Below are positions 18,310-26,231 of a stretch of DNA of 64,000 nucleotides, piece after piece. The notes beneath the pieces are model-generated. The model ran no database searches and was not told the origin of the DNA. It saw only the letters and a list, made by a program, of their open reading frames with translations. This DNA comes from an uncultured Caulobacterales bacterium. GTDB lineage: Bacteria > Pseudomonadota > Alphaproteobacteria > Caulobacterales > Caulobacteraceae. Location: positions 124,001 to 188,000 of the forward strand of contig CAIOYC010000008.1 in assembly GCA_903862425.1 (NCBI GenBank). The letters are read 5' to 3'. Positions within the stretch are counted from its first letter, which is position 1, and the number at the start of each line of letters is the position of its first letter. The translations under genes were made by a program, and so were the position numbers.

Positions 18310-18324
18310 AACATAGTGTGAACG
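18310..18324 (-). promoter_or_regulatory. LexA (SOS) box upstream of uvrA
   Basis: The sequence is GTTC-N7-GTTC on the uvrA strand (GAAC-N7-GAAC on the plus strand), an exact match to the direct-repeat LexA operator known for alphaproteobacteria. It lies 75 bases upstream of the uvrA ATG and 97 bases upstream of the divergent DUF2252 gene. A TTGCTG directly downstream of the box on the uvrA strand could be a -35 element, so a repressor bound here would block uvrA transcription. uvrA is an expected SOS gene. Confidence 0.85.
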
Positions 18325-18421
18325 ATTGTCGCGGCGGTGGATCAGGTGCGTCGGCTTAACGCATGGCATTGCATCCCATCGCCCCGACGGTCGTTATGGC
18401 GCTCCATACTGAGGTATACGG

Positions 18422-19606
18422 ATGAAGCTGCCGTCGCCGGACGATCGCGCCGCACCCTTGCTGGCGCGCCAGCGGACCAAGATGTCGCGCTCGGCCCAGA
18501 CCTATGTGCGCGGCTCCACGGTCAAGTTCTACGAGTGGCTGAACCAGGACGGCCGCGTTCTGCCCGAGGGACCGCCGGTATGGATTTGCGGCGACTGCCA
18601 CTATGGCAATCTTGGCCCCGTGGCCAATGCCAAGGGCGATGTGGCGATCCAGATCCGCGACCTCGACCAGACCGTGATCGGCAATCCGGCCCATGACCTG
18701 ATACGCTTGGCCTTCTCCCTGGCCAGCGCCGCGCGCGGTTTCGATCTGCCCGGCGTCACCACCGCCCGGCTGATCGAGCAGGCGGTGGACGGCTACCAGA
18801 CCGCCCTGACCGCCGGCCATAACGACAACGCCGACAAGCCGCCGGTAATCAAGGGCCTGCTCCGAAGCTCGAAGCAGCGGAGCTGGCGTCACCTAGCCCG
18901 CGAGCGTATCGCGGACCTGGAGCCCGAAATCCCCCTCGGCAAGCGCTTCTGGCCGCTAGCCAAGACCGAGCGCGCTGCGCTCGAGCACCTGGTGGCCGAC
19001 GACCGGATCCGCAGCCTGGTCACCAGCCTGCACGCCCGATCGACCGACGCCCCGGTGACCATGGTGGACGCGGCCTACTGGGTGAAGGGCTGTAGCTCGC
19101 TGGGCCTGCTGCGCTACGCCCTCCTGGTGGAGATCGGCGACAAGAAGAAGCGCGAACTCAGTTTGATCGACGTCAAGGAGGCGGTGAAGGCCAGCGCGCC
19201 CCATGCCGCCAAATCGGGCATGCCCAAGGACAATGGCGAGCGGGTAGTGGAAGGCGCACGACACCTCGCCCCCTTCCTCGGCGACCGCATGCGGGCAGGC
19301 CATGTGCTGGACCGCTCCATCTTCGTGCGCGAACTCCTGCCTCAGGACCTGAAGCTGGAAATCGAGAGCTTGGAGGGAGAAGAGGCGGTCACCGTCGCCC
19401 GTTTCCTCGCCGGGGTGGTGGGCCGCGCCCACGGACGGCAGATGAGCGACGATGACCGCAGCCGCTGGGCCGAGGAACTGGGCCGCCACCGCTCCAAGAG
19501 CCTGGACGCCCCCTCCTGGCTATGGAGCAGCGTGGTGGAACTGATGGCCAGCCACGAGGCCGCCTATCTGGAATACTGCCGCCGTCACGCCCGCGTCGCC
19601 GCCTGA
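18422..19606 (+). CDS. DUF2252 kinase-like protein
   Basis: A 394-residue soluble protein of the DUF2252 family. The core motifs GDCHYGN (57-63) and IRDLDQT (78-84) match the catalytic and metal-binding loops of the aminoglycoside-phosphotransferase-like kinase fold (H-G-D-x4-N and D-x-D), so phosphotransfer is plausible, but no substrate is known for the family. It is transcribed divergently from uvrA, with a LexA box in the shared region. The N-terminus begins shortly before the fold core; ATG 18422 is the natural start. Confidence 0.8.
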   Translation: MKLPSPDDRAAPLLARQRTKMSRSAQTYVRGSTVKFYEWLNQDGRVLPEGPPVWICGDCHYGNLGPVANAKGDVAIQIRDLDQTVIGNPAHDLIRLAFSLASAARGFDLPGVTTARLIEQAVDGYQTALTAGHNDNADKPPVIKGLLRSSKQRSWRHLARERIADLEPEIPLGKRFWPLAKTERAALEHLVADDRIRSLVTSLHARSTDAPVTMVDAAYWVKGCSSLGLLRYALLVEIGDKKKRELSLIDVKEAVKASAPHAAKSGMPKDNGERVVEGARHLAPFLGDRMRAGHVLDRSIFVRELLPQDLKLEIESLEGEEAVTVARFLAGVVGRAHGRQMSDDDRSRWAEELGRHRSKSLDAPSWLWSSVVELMASHEAAYLEYCRRHARVAA

Positions 19607-19714
19607 TACCCGCCCCCACGGCCGGATCCACCGCGCGACGCAAAACCTCCACAAAGCTTGGCCATGACCTTGCGCTGCCAAGTCGCGCTCATGTGGCCGC
19701 ACGGCGTTTGGCTC

Positions 19715-19746
19715 CGCCTCATCTGAGCTTGCCGGAGGGTGAGGCG
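19715..19746 (+). repeat. REP-like palindromic repeat, copy 1
   Basis: A 32-base imperfect palindrome with CGCCTCA and TGAGGCG ends. Apart from one missing base and four substitutions it matches the copy at 19765-19797 read on the opposite strand, including the shared core TGAGCTTG. It lies in the gap after the DUF2252 gene. Confidence 0.65.
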
Positions 19747-19764
19747 AACGCAACGCGGCAAGGC

Positions 19765-19797
19765 GGCCTCGTCCTTCGACAAGCTCAGGATGAGGCC
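19765..19797 (-). repeat. REP-like palindromic repeat, copy 2
   Basis: An 11-base-pair imperfect stem (19765-19775 with 19787-19797, one G-T mismatch) around an 11-base loop. The core TCCTGAGCTTGTCGAAGGA is a repeat commonly scattered between genes of alphaproteobacteria. It is inverted relative to copy 1, 18 bases away. The stop codon of the minus-strand hypothetical gene (19785-19787) is inside it, so the repeat supplies that gene's C-terminus and may also act as a terminator. Confidence 0.75.
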
Positions 19798-20627
19798 GAC
19801 CTGCAAGGATGGGCCGCTCCGTTCTCGTCCAACCCCAGGGTCTCCATGATGGCGCGGCGCAGCTTCACGCCGGTGGGCAGGGGCAGTACGGCGCCGGTGG
19901 AGTCGAACACCCGCGCCCACCAGCCGTCGCGTTGGGCGCGCACGAAGTCGCGGTCGTTGAGGTGGGGCGCCCGGTGATCCTGACGCCAGGCGAACACCAG
20001 GCGCGCGGTCAGCATGGCGGCCTCAGGGTCTGGCGACATCATCTCCATGAACAAGTCCGCCGCCGTGGCGTAGACCGCGTCCATATAGGAGTCCCACGCT
20101 TCGGTCCCCACCGGCATGCCGGCGGCGCGAAACAGCGCCGCGTCCTCGGGCGAGGCGGGCGGCTCGGGATGGACCAGCGGGCCAATCTGCCGGGACAGGC
20201 GCGTCATCCCCTCCGCCGCCTTGATCAGCGAGGCCGCTTCGTCCGGACGCCCCGCCGCCAGGGCCGCCGCCGCACGCCGCGTCGCCGCCTGCACTGCACG
20301 CCGGGGATTGATGGGCGGGTAGGGGGCGGGTTGGGAGAATGGGGCCTCGGGCTCGGGCTCGGGCGCGCGTCCCGCGAGGCTCGCGGCCACGGCGGCGCGG
20401 GGCGTGTGCGCTGCGGATGCCTCCACCGTCGCCCGACCGTAGCGCAGCACCTCGAGCGCCCGCGCCTGGGTCGCCTTGCTCCAATCTTCGCGATAGATGC
20501 GGCCGCGGATGGCGTCCACGGAGGGGCCGAGCCGCTGGGACAGGCTGCGCGCCGTCTCTCCCGCCAGATACCCCTCGCGCGCCAGCGCCCAGATATGCGG
20601 CCCATGAAGGGTTCGTTTGCTGATCAC
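19785..20627 (-). CDS. Hypothetical protein with N-terminal HTH-like segment
   Basis: A 280-residue protein not recognised as a named family. The N-terminal 50 residues (LAREGYLAGETARSLSQRLG then VDAIRGRIYRE) look like a homeodomain-like helix-turn-helix of the kind seen in terminase small subunits or GcrA-like regulators. Residues 80-115 are Pro/Glu-rich; the rest is helical and includes RAAAALAAGRPDEAASLIKA and a Trp-rich patch. The final residues are encoded by the REP-like repeat that supplies the stop, so the ancestral C-terminus may have been changed. DNA binding is an inference from the helix pattern only. Confidence 0.6.
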   Translation of the reverse strand: MISKRTLHGPHIWALAREGYLAGETARSLSQRLGPSVDAIRGRIYREDWSKATQARALEVLRYGRATVEASAAHTPRAAVAASLAGRAPEPEPEAPFSQPAPYPPINPRRAVQAATRRAAAALAAGRPDEAASLIKAAEGMTRLSRQIGPLVHPEPPASPEDAALFRAAGMPVGTEAWDSYMDAVYATAADLFMEMMSPDPEAAMLTARLVFAWRQDHRAPHLNDRDFVRAQRDGWWARVFDSTGAVLPLPTGVKLRRAIMETLGLDENGAAHPCRSASS

Positions 20628-20734
20628 ACCGGCCTCCGTCCGAAGAAGCCGACAGTCTCACCCCACCATCCCCTCCCGAGGAAACAAACCCCTCAAAAAT
20701 CGCGCGAAGGGACTTAAGTCATTGCGCCAAAAGG

Positions 20735-20767
20735 AAATCCGCGCGAAGCGCATCCGCCTGCGGATTT
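20735..20767 (-). terminator. Possible terminator of the arsR-aqpS-arsC transcript
   Basis: An 8-base-pair stem (AAATCCGC with GCGGATTT, 20735-20742 and 20760-20767) closes a 17-base GC-rich loop. On the minus strand it is followed by CCTTTTGG. It lies 50 bases downstream of the arsC stop. The long loop and short T run make this a weak terminator call. Confidence 0.35.
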
Positions 20768-20816
20768 GAGGTGCGCTATCCCCGCATTCGCGCGCCGGCA
20801 TGAAATAATGAGTCTG

Positions 20817-21218
20817 TTAGCCGCCGTTCGTCTGAACGACCTCGCCGTCCTCCTTCGTGAAGTGCGGAAGTGTTTGCTCAAGCAGGCTGAGCACGCGTTC
20901 GGAGGGCCGGCACAGAGCTACGCCTTTTGGCGTCGCGACGATGGGGCGGTTGACTAGGACAGGGTGCGTCACCATCGCTGCGAGGATGGTGGCATCGTCC
21001 ACATCGTCGCCCAGCAAGCCCAGGTCGGCGGCAGGCGTGCCTTTCTCGCGGAGGATGTCGCGTGGGCCAGCGCCCATGACCGCCAGGAGACCGAGAAGTT
21101 GCGGTCTGGTCCAACCCATCTTGAGGTATTCGATCACCGTCGGCGAGTAGCCCGCAGCTTCGATCATCGCCAGCGCGTTGCGGGAGGTTCCGCAGTCGGG
21201 GTTGTGGTGGATCACCAC
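20817..21218 (-). CDS. arsC: Arsenate reductase ArsC (glutaredoxin-linked type)
   Basis: A 133-residue ArsC. It reduces arsenate to arsenite using glutathione/glutaredoxin. The catalytic cysteine is Cys9 in HNPDCGTSRN, and the oxyanion-binding arginines appear in NRPIVATPKG and CRPSERV, equivalent to Arg94 and Arg107 of the E. coli R773 enzyme. It is 10 bases downstream of aqpS and therefore the last gene of the arsR-aqpS-arsC operon. Its product, arsenite, is the substrate expected to leave through AqpS. Confidence 0.93.
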   Translation of the reverse strand: MVIHHNPDCGTSRNALAMIEAAGYSPTVIEYLKMGWTRPQLLGLLAVMGAGPRDILREKGTPAADLGLLGDDVDDATILAAMVTHPVLVNRPIVATPKGVALCRPSERVLSLLEQTLPHFTKEDGEVVQTNGG

Positions 21219-21228
21219 CGGAAAAACA

Positions 21229-21939
21229 TCAGGCAGCGGGGGTCTCCTCTTTCAGCAGCCATGTTGCCGTCCCAAGGGCGGCGCCCATGCCGATGATCTG
21301 AGCGATAATGAACAAAGGCGCTGAAGCAGGCGCGATTCCGGCAAAGGTGTCGGTCAAGGTGCGGGCCAGCGTCACCGCTGGATTGGCGAACGAGGTGGAT
21401 GCGGTAAACCAGTAGGCCGCCGTGATGTAGAGGCCGACGCAGACAGGCGTGAAAGCAGGTCGGAAGCGCAGCGAACCAAGGATTGCCAAGATGAGGCCGA
21501 AGGTCGCCACGGCCTCGGAGACACCTTGCGGCAGGCCCGCTCGGACATGGGTGGAGACCTGGAAAAGGGGAAGACCGAACATTCCGTTGGCGAGGATCGA
21601 GCCGCAGCACGCGCCGATCACCTGGGCGATGGTGAACGCACCGAAGGTTGGCCAAGCCAACTCTCCGCGCAGGGCGAAGGCCGCGGATACCACAGGGTTG
21701 AAATGGGCGCCGGAGATTGGCCCCAGAATGACGATGAGCACAATCAAGGCGGCGCCGGTGGCGATGGCGTTGGCCAGGAGAGCCAGCCCCGCGTTCCCCA
21801 ACGACAGGTGTTCGGCCATGGTCCCGCTGCCTACCACCACGGCCACGAGTAGAGCGGTGCCCAGAGCCTCGGCGGCGATCCGCTTTGCCGCGCTAAACCG
21901 GAGAAGCGGAGGCTCCAGAGCGGCGTCTTGCACCGCCAT
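21229..21939 (-). CDS. aqpS: Aquaglyceroporin of the arsenic operon (AqpS-like)
   Basis: A 236-residue MIP-family channel with about six membrane helices. The first half-helix motif reads GAHFNPVVS (Asn-Pro-Val, 81-83) where NPA is usual; the second is FANPAVT (NPA, 186-188). In Sinorhizobium meliloti the channel gene aqpS takes the place of an arsenite pump in the ars operon, passing arsenite down its gradient; the same gene set is found here. ATG 21939 is used because its A is also the last base of the arsR TGA (TGATG), which suggests coupled translation. The frame is open upstream only through arsR. Confidence 0.88.
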   Translation of the reverse strand: MAVQDAALEPPLLRFSAAKRIAAEALGTALLVAVVVGSGTMAEHLSLGNAGLALLANAIATGAALIVLIVILGPISGAHFNPVVSAAFALRGELAWPTFGAFTIAQVIGACCGSILANGMFGLPLFQVSTHVRAGLPQGVSEAVATFGLILAILGSLRFRPAFTPVCVGLYITAAYWFTASTSFANPAVTLARTLTDTFAGIAPASAPLFIIAQIIGMGAALGTATWLLKEETPAA

Positions 21940-22277
21940 CAGCAGCACGCGGCTTGCTCGACGATCCCGGCAAGAGGTGCGCAAACCTCCGCGCGTCCGT
22001 TGCAGCAATCCTTAACCAGAAAGCCTAGCAAGGCGGCCATGTTGTCGTAAGCCGCCGTGTAGATGATCGATCGCCCTTGCCGGGCGCTCGTCACGAGACC
22101 GGCATGACTGAGAATTGTGAAGCTGGCGGACAGCGTGTTCGGTGCGATCCCGACCTGGCGGGACACCTCGCCCGCGGACATGCCTTCTGGTCCCGCTCTG
22201 ACCAGCTCCCGAAAGATTGTCAGGCGCCCCTGATGCGCCAGGGCTGAAAGGGAATTGACCGCGTGCATCGTTTCCAT
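21939..22277 (-). CDS. arsR: ArsR-family arsenite-responsive repressor
   Basis: A 112-residue winged-helix regulator. The recognition region spans SAGEVSRQVGIAPNTLSASF (34-53), followed by the wing RQGRSIIYTA. There is no Cys in the DNA-binding helix; cysteines cluster at the C-terminus: Cys91, Cys92, Cys99 and a terminal pair at 111-112. A similar C-terminal Cys-Cys...Cys arsenite site is known for the Acidithiobacillus ferrooxidans type of ArsR. It heads the arsR-aqpS-arsC operon and is divergent from arsH, so a site in the 37-base gap could control both transcripts. Confidence 0.92.
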   Translation of the reverse strand: METMHAVNSLSALAHQGRLTIFRELVRAGPEGMSAGEVSRQVGIAPNTLSASFTILSHAGLVTSARQGRSIIYTAAYDNMAALLGFLVKDCCNGRAEVCAPLAGIVEQAACC

Positions 22278-22314
22278 ATTTCAATAATACAGCGAATATG
22301 CGAATGAGCAATCC
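22278..22314. promoter_or_regulatory. arsR-arsH divergent control region with candidate ArsR operator
   Basis: Only 37 AT-rich bases separate the arsR and arsH starts. They include a short direct repeat (GCGAAT at 22292 and 22300) and CATATT (22275-22280) opposite AATATG (22295-22300), giving an imperfect inverted repeat. The gap is too short for two complete non-overlapping promoters, so the promoters must overlap or extend into the coding sequences. The operator itself is inferred. Confidence 0.5.
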
Positions 22315-23040
22315 ATGATGGACCTGCCAGCGCTCGATACTTCCTTCGTTGATCGCCCCACGCCGGATCGCTTCGTTCCAGCGTCCACACCAGCGCACCC
22401 GCCTCGGTTCCTGTTGCTCTACGGTTCGCTGCGAGAACGCTCGTTTAGCCGCTTTATGACCGAAGAAGCCGACCGCCTGTTGCGAGGCATGGGGGCTGAA
22501 ACGCGCATCTACAATCCGCGCGGTCTGCCGCAGCCCGACGATGCATCACCCGACCATCCGAAGGTGAAGGAGCTTCGAGACCTCTCTCTATGGTCAGAAG
22601 GGCATGTGTGGTGCTCACCGGAACGGCATGGAACGATCACCGGCATCTTCAAGTCGCAGATCGACTGGCTCCCTCTGGAAAGTGGCGGCGTGCGCCCGAC
22701 GCAGGGGCGGACGCTGGCGGTCATGCAGGTGAACGCTGGATCACAGTCATTCAATACAGTGAATGCGCTGCGCGTTCTGGGCCGGTGGATGCGGATGATC
22801 ACCATCCCGAACCAATCGAGCGTAGCGAAGGCCTATGAAGAGTTCGACGCGTCCGGGCGGATGAAGCCTTCGCCTTACTACGACCGCCTAGTCGATGTGA
22901 TGGAGGAACTTTTCAAGTTCACCCTACTGACGAGGGGAAACTCAGATTACCTTGTCGATCGATATAGCGAGCGCAAGCTAGACGGCAGGGAAGTTCGCGG
23001 CGCGCTAAGCATTGGCTCACTCCACGGTGTGGCCGATTAG
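22315..23040 (+). CDS. arsH: ArsH NADPH-dependent FMN reductase
   Basis: A 241-residue flavodoxin-fold protein of the ArsH family. The FMN phosphate loop is [10 protein letters not shown] (about 38-47), with downstream [20 protein letters not shown] and the N-terminal PPRFLLLYG strand, all typical of ArsH. ArsH enzymes reduce FMN with NADPH and confer resistance, in some species by oxidising trivalent organoarsenicals. Start could be ATG 22315 or the adjacent ATG 22318. It is transcribed divergently from arsR, presumably under the same repressor. Confidence 0.93.
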   Translation: MMDLPALDTSFVDRPTPDRFVPASTPAHPPRFLLLYGSLRERSFSRFMTEEADRLLRGMGAETRIYNPRGLPQPDDASPDHPKVKELRDLSLWSEGHVWCSPERHGTITGIFKSQIDWLPLESGGVRPTQGRTLAVMQVNAGSQSFNTVNALRVLGRWMRMITIPNQSSVAKAYEEFDASGRMKPSPYYDRLVDVMEELFKFTLLTRGNSDYLVDRYSERKLDGREVRGALSIGSLHGVAD

Positions 23041-23151
23041 AATCGCCATCTCCAACACGTGCGAATTACCACGACCACTATCGTGCCTGTCGTCACGCTT
23101 GTCGTGGGTTTGTCGCTGTTGGTATCGGGCGCCGAACGGGGGCGCCTGATC

Positions 23152-25929
23152 TCAGACCAGGGCGCCGTGGCAGTGCTTGAACTTCTTGCCTGAACCGCAG
23201 GGGCACATGGCGTTGCGGGCGGTGCGCTCCCAGCCTTCGGGCAGGGCCGAGGGGGGCAGGCGCTCGGCCTGTTCGGGGGTCATGAAGCCGCCTTCCGTGC
23301 CCAGGGCCGCGCCGTCTCGCTCGTTCTCGCCGGTGGTCGGGTCGAGGTGGACCTCGAACATGGACGGCGGCGTGGGCTGGAAGGCCTCCGGCTCCTGGAA
23401 CTGGAACTCCACGGTCATGACCCAGCGGGTGACGTGCTGGCGCAGGTCCACCAACAGCTTCTCGAACAGGGAGAAGGCCTCGGTCTTGTACTCGTTGAGC
23501 GGGTCGCGCTGACCATAGCCGCGCAGGCCGATCACCTGGCGCAGGTGATCCAGATGCTGAAGGTGTTCGCGCCACACCATGTCGATCATCTGCAGCAGGA
23601 AGTTCTTTTCCAGGCTGCGGGACTGCTCGGCGCCGATCTGGCCCTCGCGGGACTGGGCGCGTTCCTCGGCGGCCTGGGTGATGCGTTCCTGGATGTCCTC
23701 CTGGGTGACGCCTTCTTCTTGGACCCACTGGTCGATGGGCAGGTCCATGCCGAGATTGAACTGGACGCGTTCCTTCAGGCCTTCCGCATCCCACTGTTCC
23801 GCATACTGTTTGGGCGGCAGGTGACGGGAGACGAGGTCGATGATGGTGTCGCGGCGCATCTCGGCCACGATCTCCGACAGGTCCTCGGCCTCCATGAACT
23901 CCTGGCGCTGCTCGAACACGGCCTTGCGCTGGTCGTTCACCACGTCGTCGTATTTGAGCAGGTTCTTGCGGATCTCGTAATTGCGCTGCTCCACCCGGCG
24001 CTGGGCGGTGGCGATGGCCCCGTTCAGCCACTTGTGGGTGATGGCCTCGCCCTCCTGCACGCCGAAGGTGCGCATGATGTTGTCGAGGCGGTCGCCGGCG
24101 AAGATGCGCAGGAGGTCGTCCTCGCAGGAGAGGAAGAACTTGGAGTGGCCGGGGTCGCCCTGACGGCCGGTGCGGCCGCGCAGCTGGTTGTCGATGCGCC
24201 GGCTTTCGTGACGCTCGGTGCCGAGCACGTAGAGGCCGCCGGCGGCGAGGGCCGCCTGCTTGAGGCCCGAAATGTCCGCCTCGACCTCGCGGTGGAAGGC
24301 CAGCGCCTCCTCCGGGGTGGGCTCCAGGCCCATGGCCTTCTGGTCCTGGCGCCACTTGGCGACGCGCATCTCCACATTGCCGCCGAGTTGGATATCCGTG
24401 CCCCGCCCAGCCATGTTCGTGGCGATGGTGACGGCGCCGGGCGTGCCCGCATCGGCGACGATGGCGGCTTCCTGCTCGTGGAAGCGGGCGTTCAGCACAT
24501 TGTGGGGGATGCCCTTGCGGGTCTTGCCCTCGTGTTCGAACTCGTAGGCGTTGAGCAGTTCGGACAGGTGTTCGGACTTCTCGATGGAGACGGTGCCGAC
24601 CAGGATGGGCTGGCCGCGCACATAGCAGTCGGCGATCTGCTTGAGGATGGATTCGTTCTTCTCGCGCTCGGTGCGATAGACCTCGTCATCGTCGTCGATC
24701 CGCTGGATCGGCTTGTTGGTCGGGATTTCGGAGACTTCCATCTTGTAGATGTCGCCGAATTCCGCCGCCTCGGTGGCTGCGGTGCCGGTCATGCCGCTGA
24801 GCTTGCCGTAGAGGCGGAAGTAGTTCTGGATCGTCACCGAGGCCAGGGTCTGGTTCTCGGGCTGGATGTCGGCGTTCTCCTTGGCCTCGATAGCCTGGTG
24901 CAGACCCTCGGACAGGCGCCGCCCGGTCATCATCCGCCCCGTGAACTCATCGATCAGGATCACCTCGCCGTCCTTGACGATGTAGTCCTTGTTCAACGTA
25001 TACAGCACGTTGGCGCGCATCGCCTGGTTCACATGGTGAACTACGGAGATGTTGGCGGGGTCGTACAGGCCTGCGGAGTCCTCGGCGAGATAGCCCCCGG
25101 CCATCAGCATTTCTTCGACCACGTCATTGCCGTGTTCGGTGAGCAGGATCTGCTTCTGCTTTTCGTCGTGGTCGAAGGTGGCGGGGTCCTTGATCAGCTC
25201 CTTCACCACCGTGTCGATGGTGCGATAGAAGTCCGAGCGGTCCTCGGTGGGACCGGAGATGATCAGCGGCGTGCGCGCCTCGTCGATCAGGATGGAGTCC
25301 ACCTCATCGACGATGACGAAGTGGTGGCCGCGCTGCACCATCGAGCCGATGTCGTACTCCAGGTTGTCGCGCAGATAGTCGAAGCCGAACTCGTTATTGG
25401 TGCCGTAGGTGATGTCCGAATTATAGGCCCGCTTGCGCTCGCCCTGGCTGAGGCCGTTGACGATCACGCCCACGGTGAGGCCGAGGAAACCGTAGACCTG
25501 GCCCATCCACTCCGCATCGCGCTGAGCCAGGTAGTCGTTGACGGTGATGACGTGCACGCCCTTGCCCGCGAGCGCGTTCAGATAGACGGGCAGGGTGCCC
25601 ACCAGGGTCTTGCCCTCACCGGTGCGCATTTCGGCGATGCCGCCGTTATGCAGCACCATGCCGCCGACCAACTGGGTGTCGTAGTGGCGCTGGCCGAGAA
25701 CGCGCTTGGCCGCCTCGCGCACTACGGCGAAGGCTTCCTCCAGCAGGTCGTCGAGGGTCGAGCCCTTCGCCAGACGATCCTTGAACTCCTCGGTCTTGGC
25801 CTTCAGCTCCGCATCCGAAAGAGCCGAGATCCTGGGCTCGAGCGCCGTGATCTTGTCCACGCGCGAGCGCATGCCCTTGACCTTGCGTTCGTTGGAAGAG
25901 CCGAAGAGTTTCTTGGCGAGCGCGAGCAT
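23152..25929 (-). CDS. secA: Protein translocase ATPase SecA
   Basis: A 925-residue SecA, the motor that drives preproteins through SecYEG. The start [19 protein letters not shown] is typical of the family; an upstream in-frame TTG at 25944 is not needed. Key motifs are EMRTGEGKT (Walker A), [20 protein letters not shown] (DEAD-like), the C-terminal helicase segment [14 protein letters not shown] and [10 protein letters not shown]. The extreme C-terminus has the zinc-binding [14 protein letters not shown] that contacts SecB and lipids. It is alone on this strand, with arsH converging on its end. Confidence 0.97.
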   Translation of the reverse strand: MLALAKKLFGSSNERKVKGMRSRVDKITALEPRISALSDAELKAKTEEFKDRLAKGSTLDDLLEEAFAVVREAAKRVLGQRHYDTQLVGGMVLHNGGIAEMRTGEGKTLVGTLPVYLNALAGKGVHVITVNDYLAQRDAEWMGQVYGFLGLTVGVIVNGLSQGERKRAYNSDITYGTNNEFGFDYLRDNLEYDIGSMVQRGHHFVIVDEVDSILIDEARTPLIISGPTEDRSDFYRTIDTVVKELIKDPATFDHDEKQKQILLTEHGNDVVEEMLMAGGYLAEDSAGLYDPANISVVHHVNQAMRANVLYTLNKDYIVKDGEVILIDEFTGRMMTGRRLSEGLHQAIEAKENADIQPENQTLASVTIQNYFRLYGKLSGMTGTAATEAAEFGDIYKMEVSEIPTNKPIQRIDDDDEVYRTEREKNESILKQIADCYVRGQPILVGTVSIEKSEHLSELLNAYEFEHEGKTRKGIPHNVLNARFHEQEAAIVADAGTPGAVTIATNMAGRGTDIQLGGNVEMRVAKWRQDQKAMGLEPTPEEALAFHREVEADISGLKQAALAAGGLYVLGTERHESRRIDNQLRGRTGRQGDPGHSKFFLSCEDDLLRIFAGDRLDNIMRTFGVQEGEAITHKWLNGAIATAQRRVEQRNYEIRKNLLKYDDVVNDQRKAVFEQRQEFMEAEDLSEIVAEMRRDTIIDLVSRHLPPKQYAEQWDAEGLKERVQFNLGMDLPIDQWVQEEGVTQEDIQERITQAAEERAQSREGQIGAEQSRSLEKNFLLQMIDMVWREHLQHLDHLRQVIGLRGYGQRDPLNEYKTEAFSLFEKLLVDLRQHVTRWVMTVEFQFQEPEAFQPTPPSMFEVHLDPTTGENERDGAALGTEGGFMTPEQAERLPPSALPEGWERTARNAMCPCGSGKKFKHCHGALV

Positions 25930-26043
25930 GGACGGTCCGAACAACGAAAGAGCGAAGGAGGTAAGGGCGGCTGGATGGCCCGGCCAAAACCGCTTCGCCC
26001 ACTGGGAATTAGCCGGATTCCGGATGGATTCTGGCGCGCGCGA

Positions 26044-26072
26044 GACTTAGGGGCGGCGCCGGTTCAAGTCAA
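26044..26072 (-). promoter_or_regulatory. Candidate secA promoter
   Basis: On the minus strand TTGACT (26072-26067) and TAAGTC (26049-26044) are 17 bases apart; read with the Caulobacter-type consensus the -10 is CCTAAGTC. Transcription would start near 26037 and leave a leader of about 108 bases. The gene-free stretch 25930-26231 (302 bases) between secA and the divergent ppiC-like gene holds this element and two GATTC sites (26016-26020 and 26027-26031); nothing else is recognised there. Confidence 0.45.
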
Positions 26073-26231
26073 CGCGACCGATGGTGGGCAGGTCTTTCAT
26101 AACACCCTCTCCTGAGGCTAGACCCTAGCGGCGAGCCTTGAGCGCGCTGGCGGCTTGCAGCCGGGCAAGCGGCGAGGCACACCACGCTCTGCCCTCGGAT
26201 CACGCCCGAGGGAGACCAGGACGATAGCGCG

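Noticed and set aside
19607-23040. Mobile island with integrase or tRNA attachment site around the ars cluster
   Set aside because: No integrase, transposase or flanking direct repeats are visible; only composition and REP repeats hint at transfer.
23347-26115. A 922-codon open frame on the plus strand opposite secA
   Set aside because: High GC with strong third-position bias produces long antisense frames; the product has no recognisable domain and mirrors secA codons.
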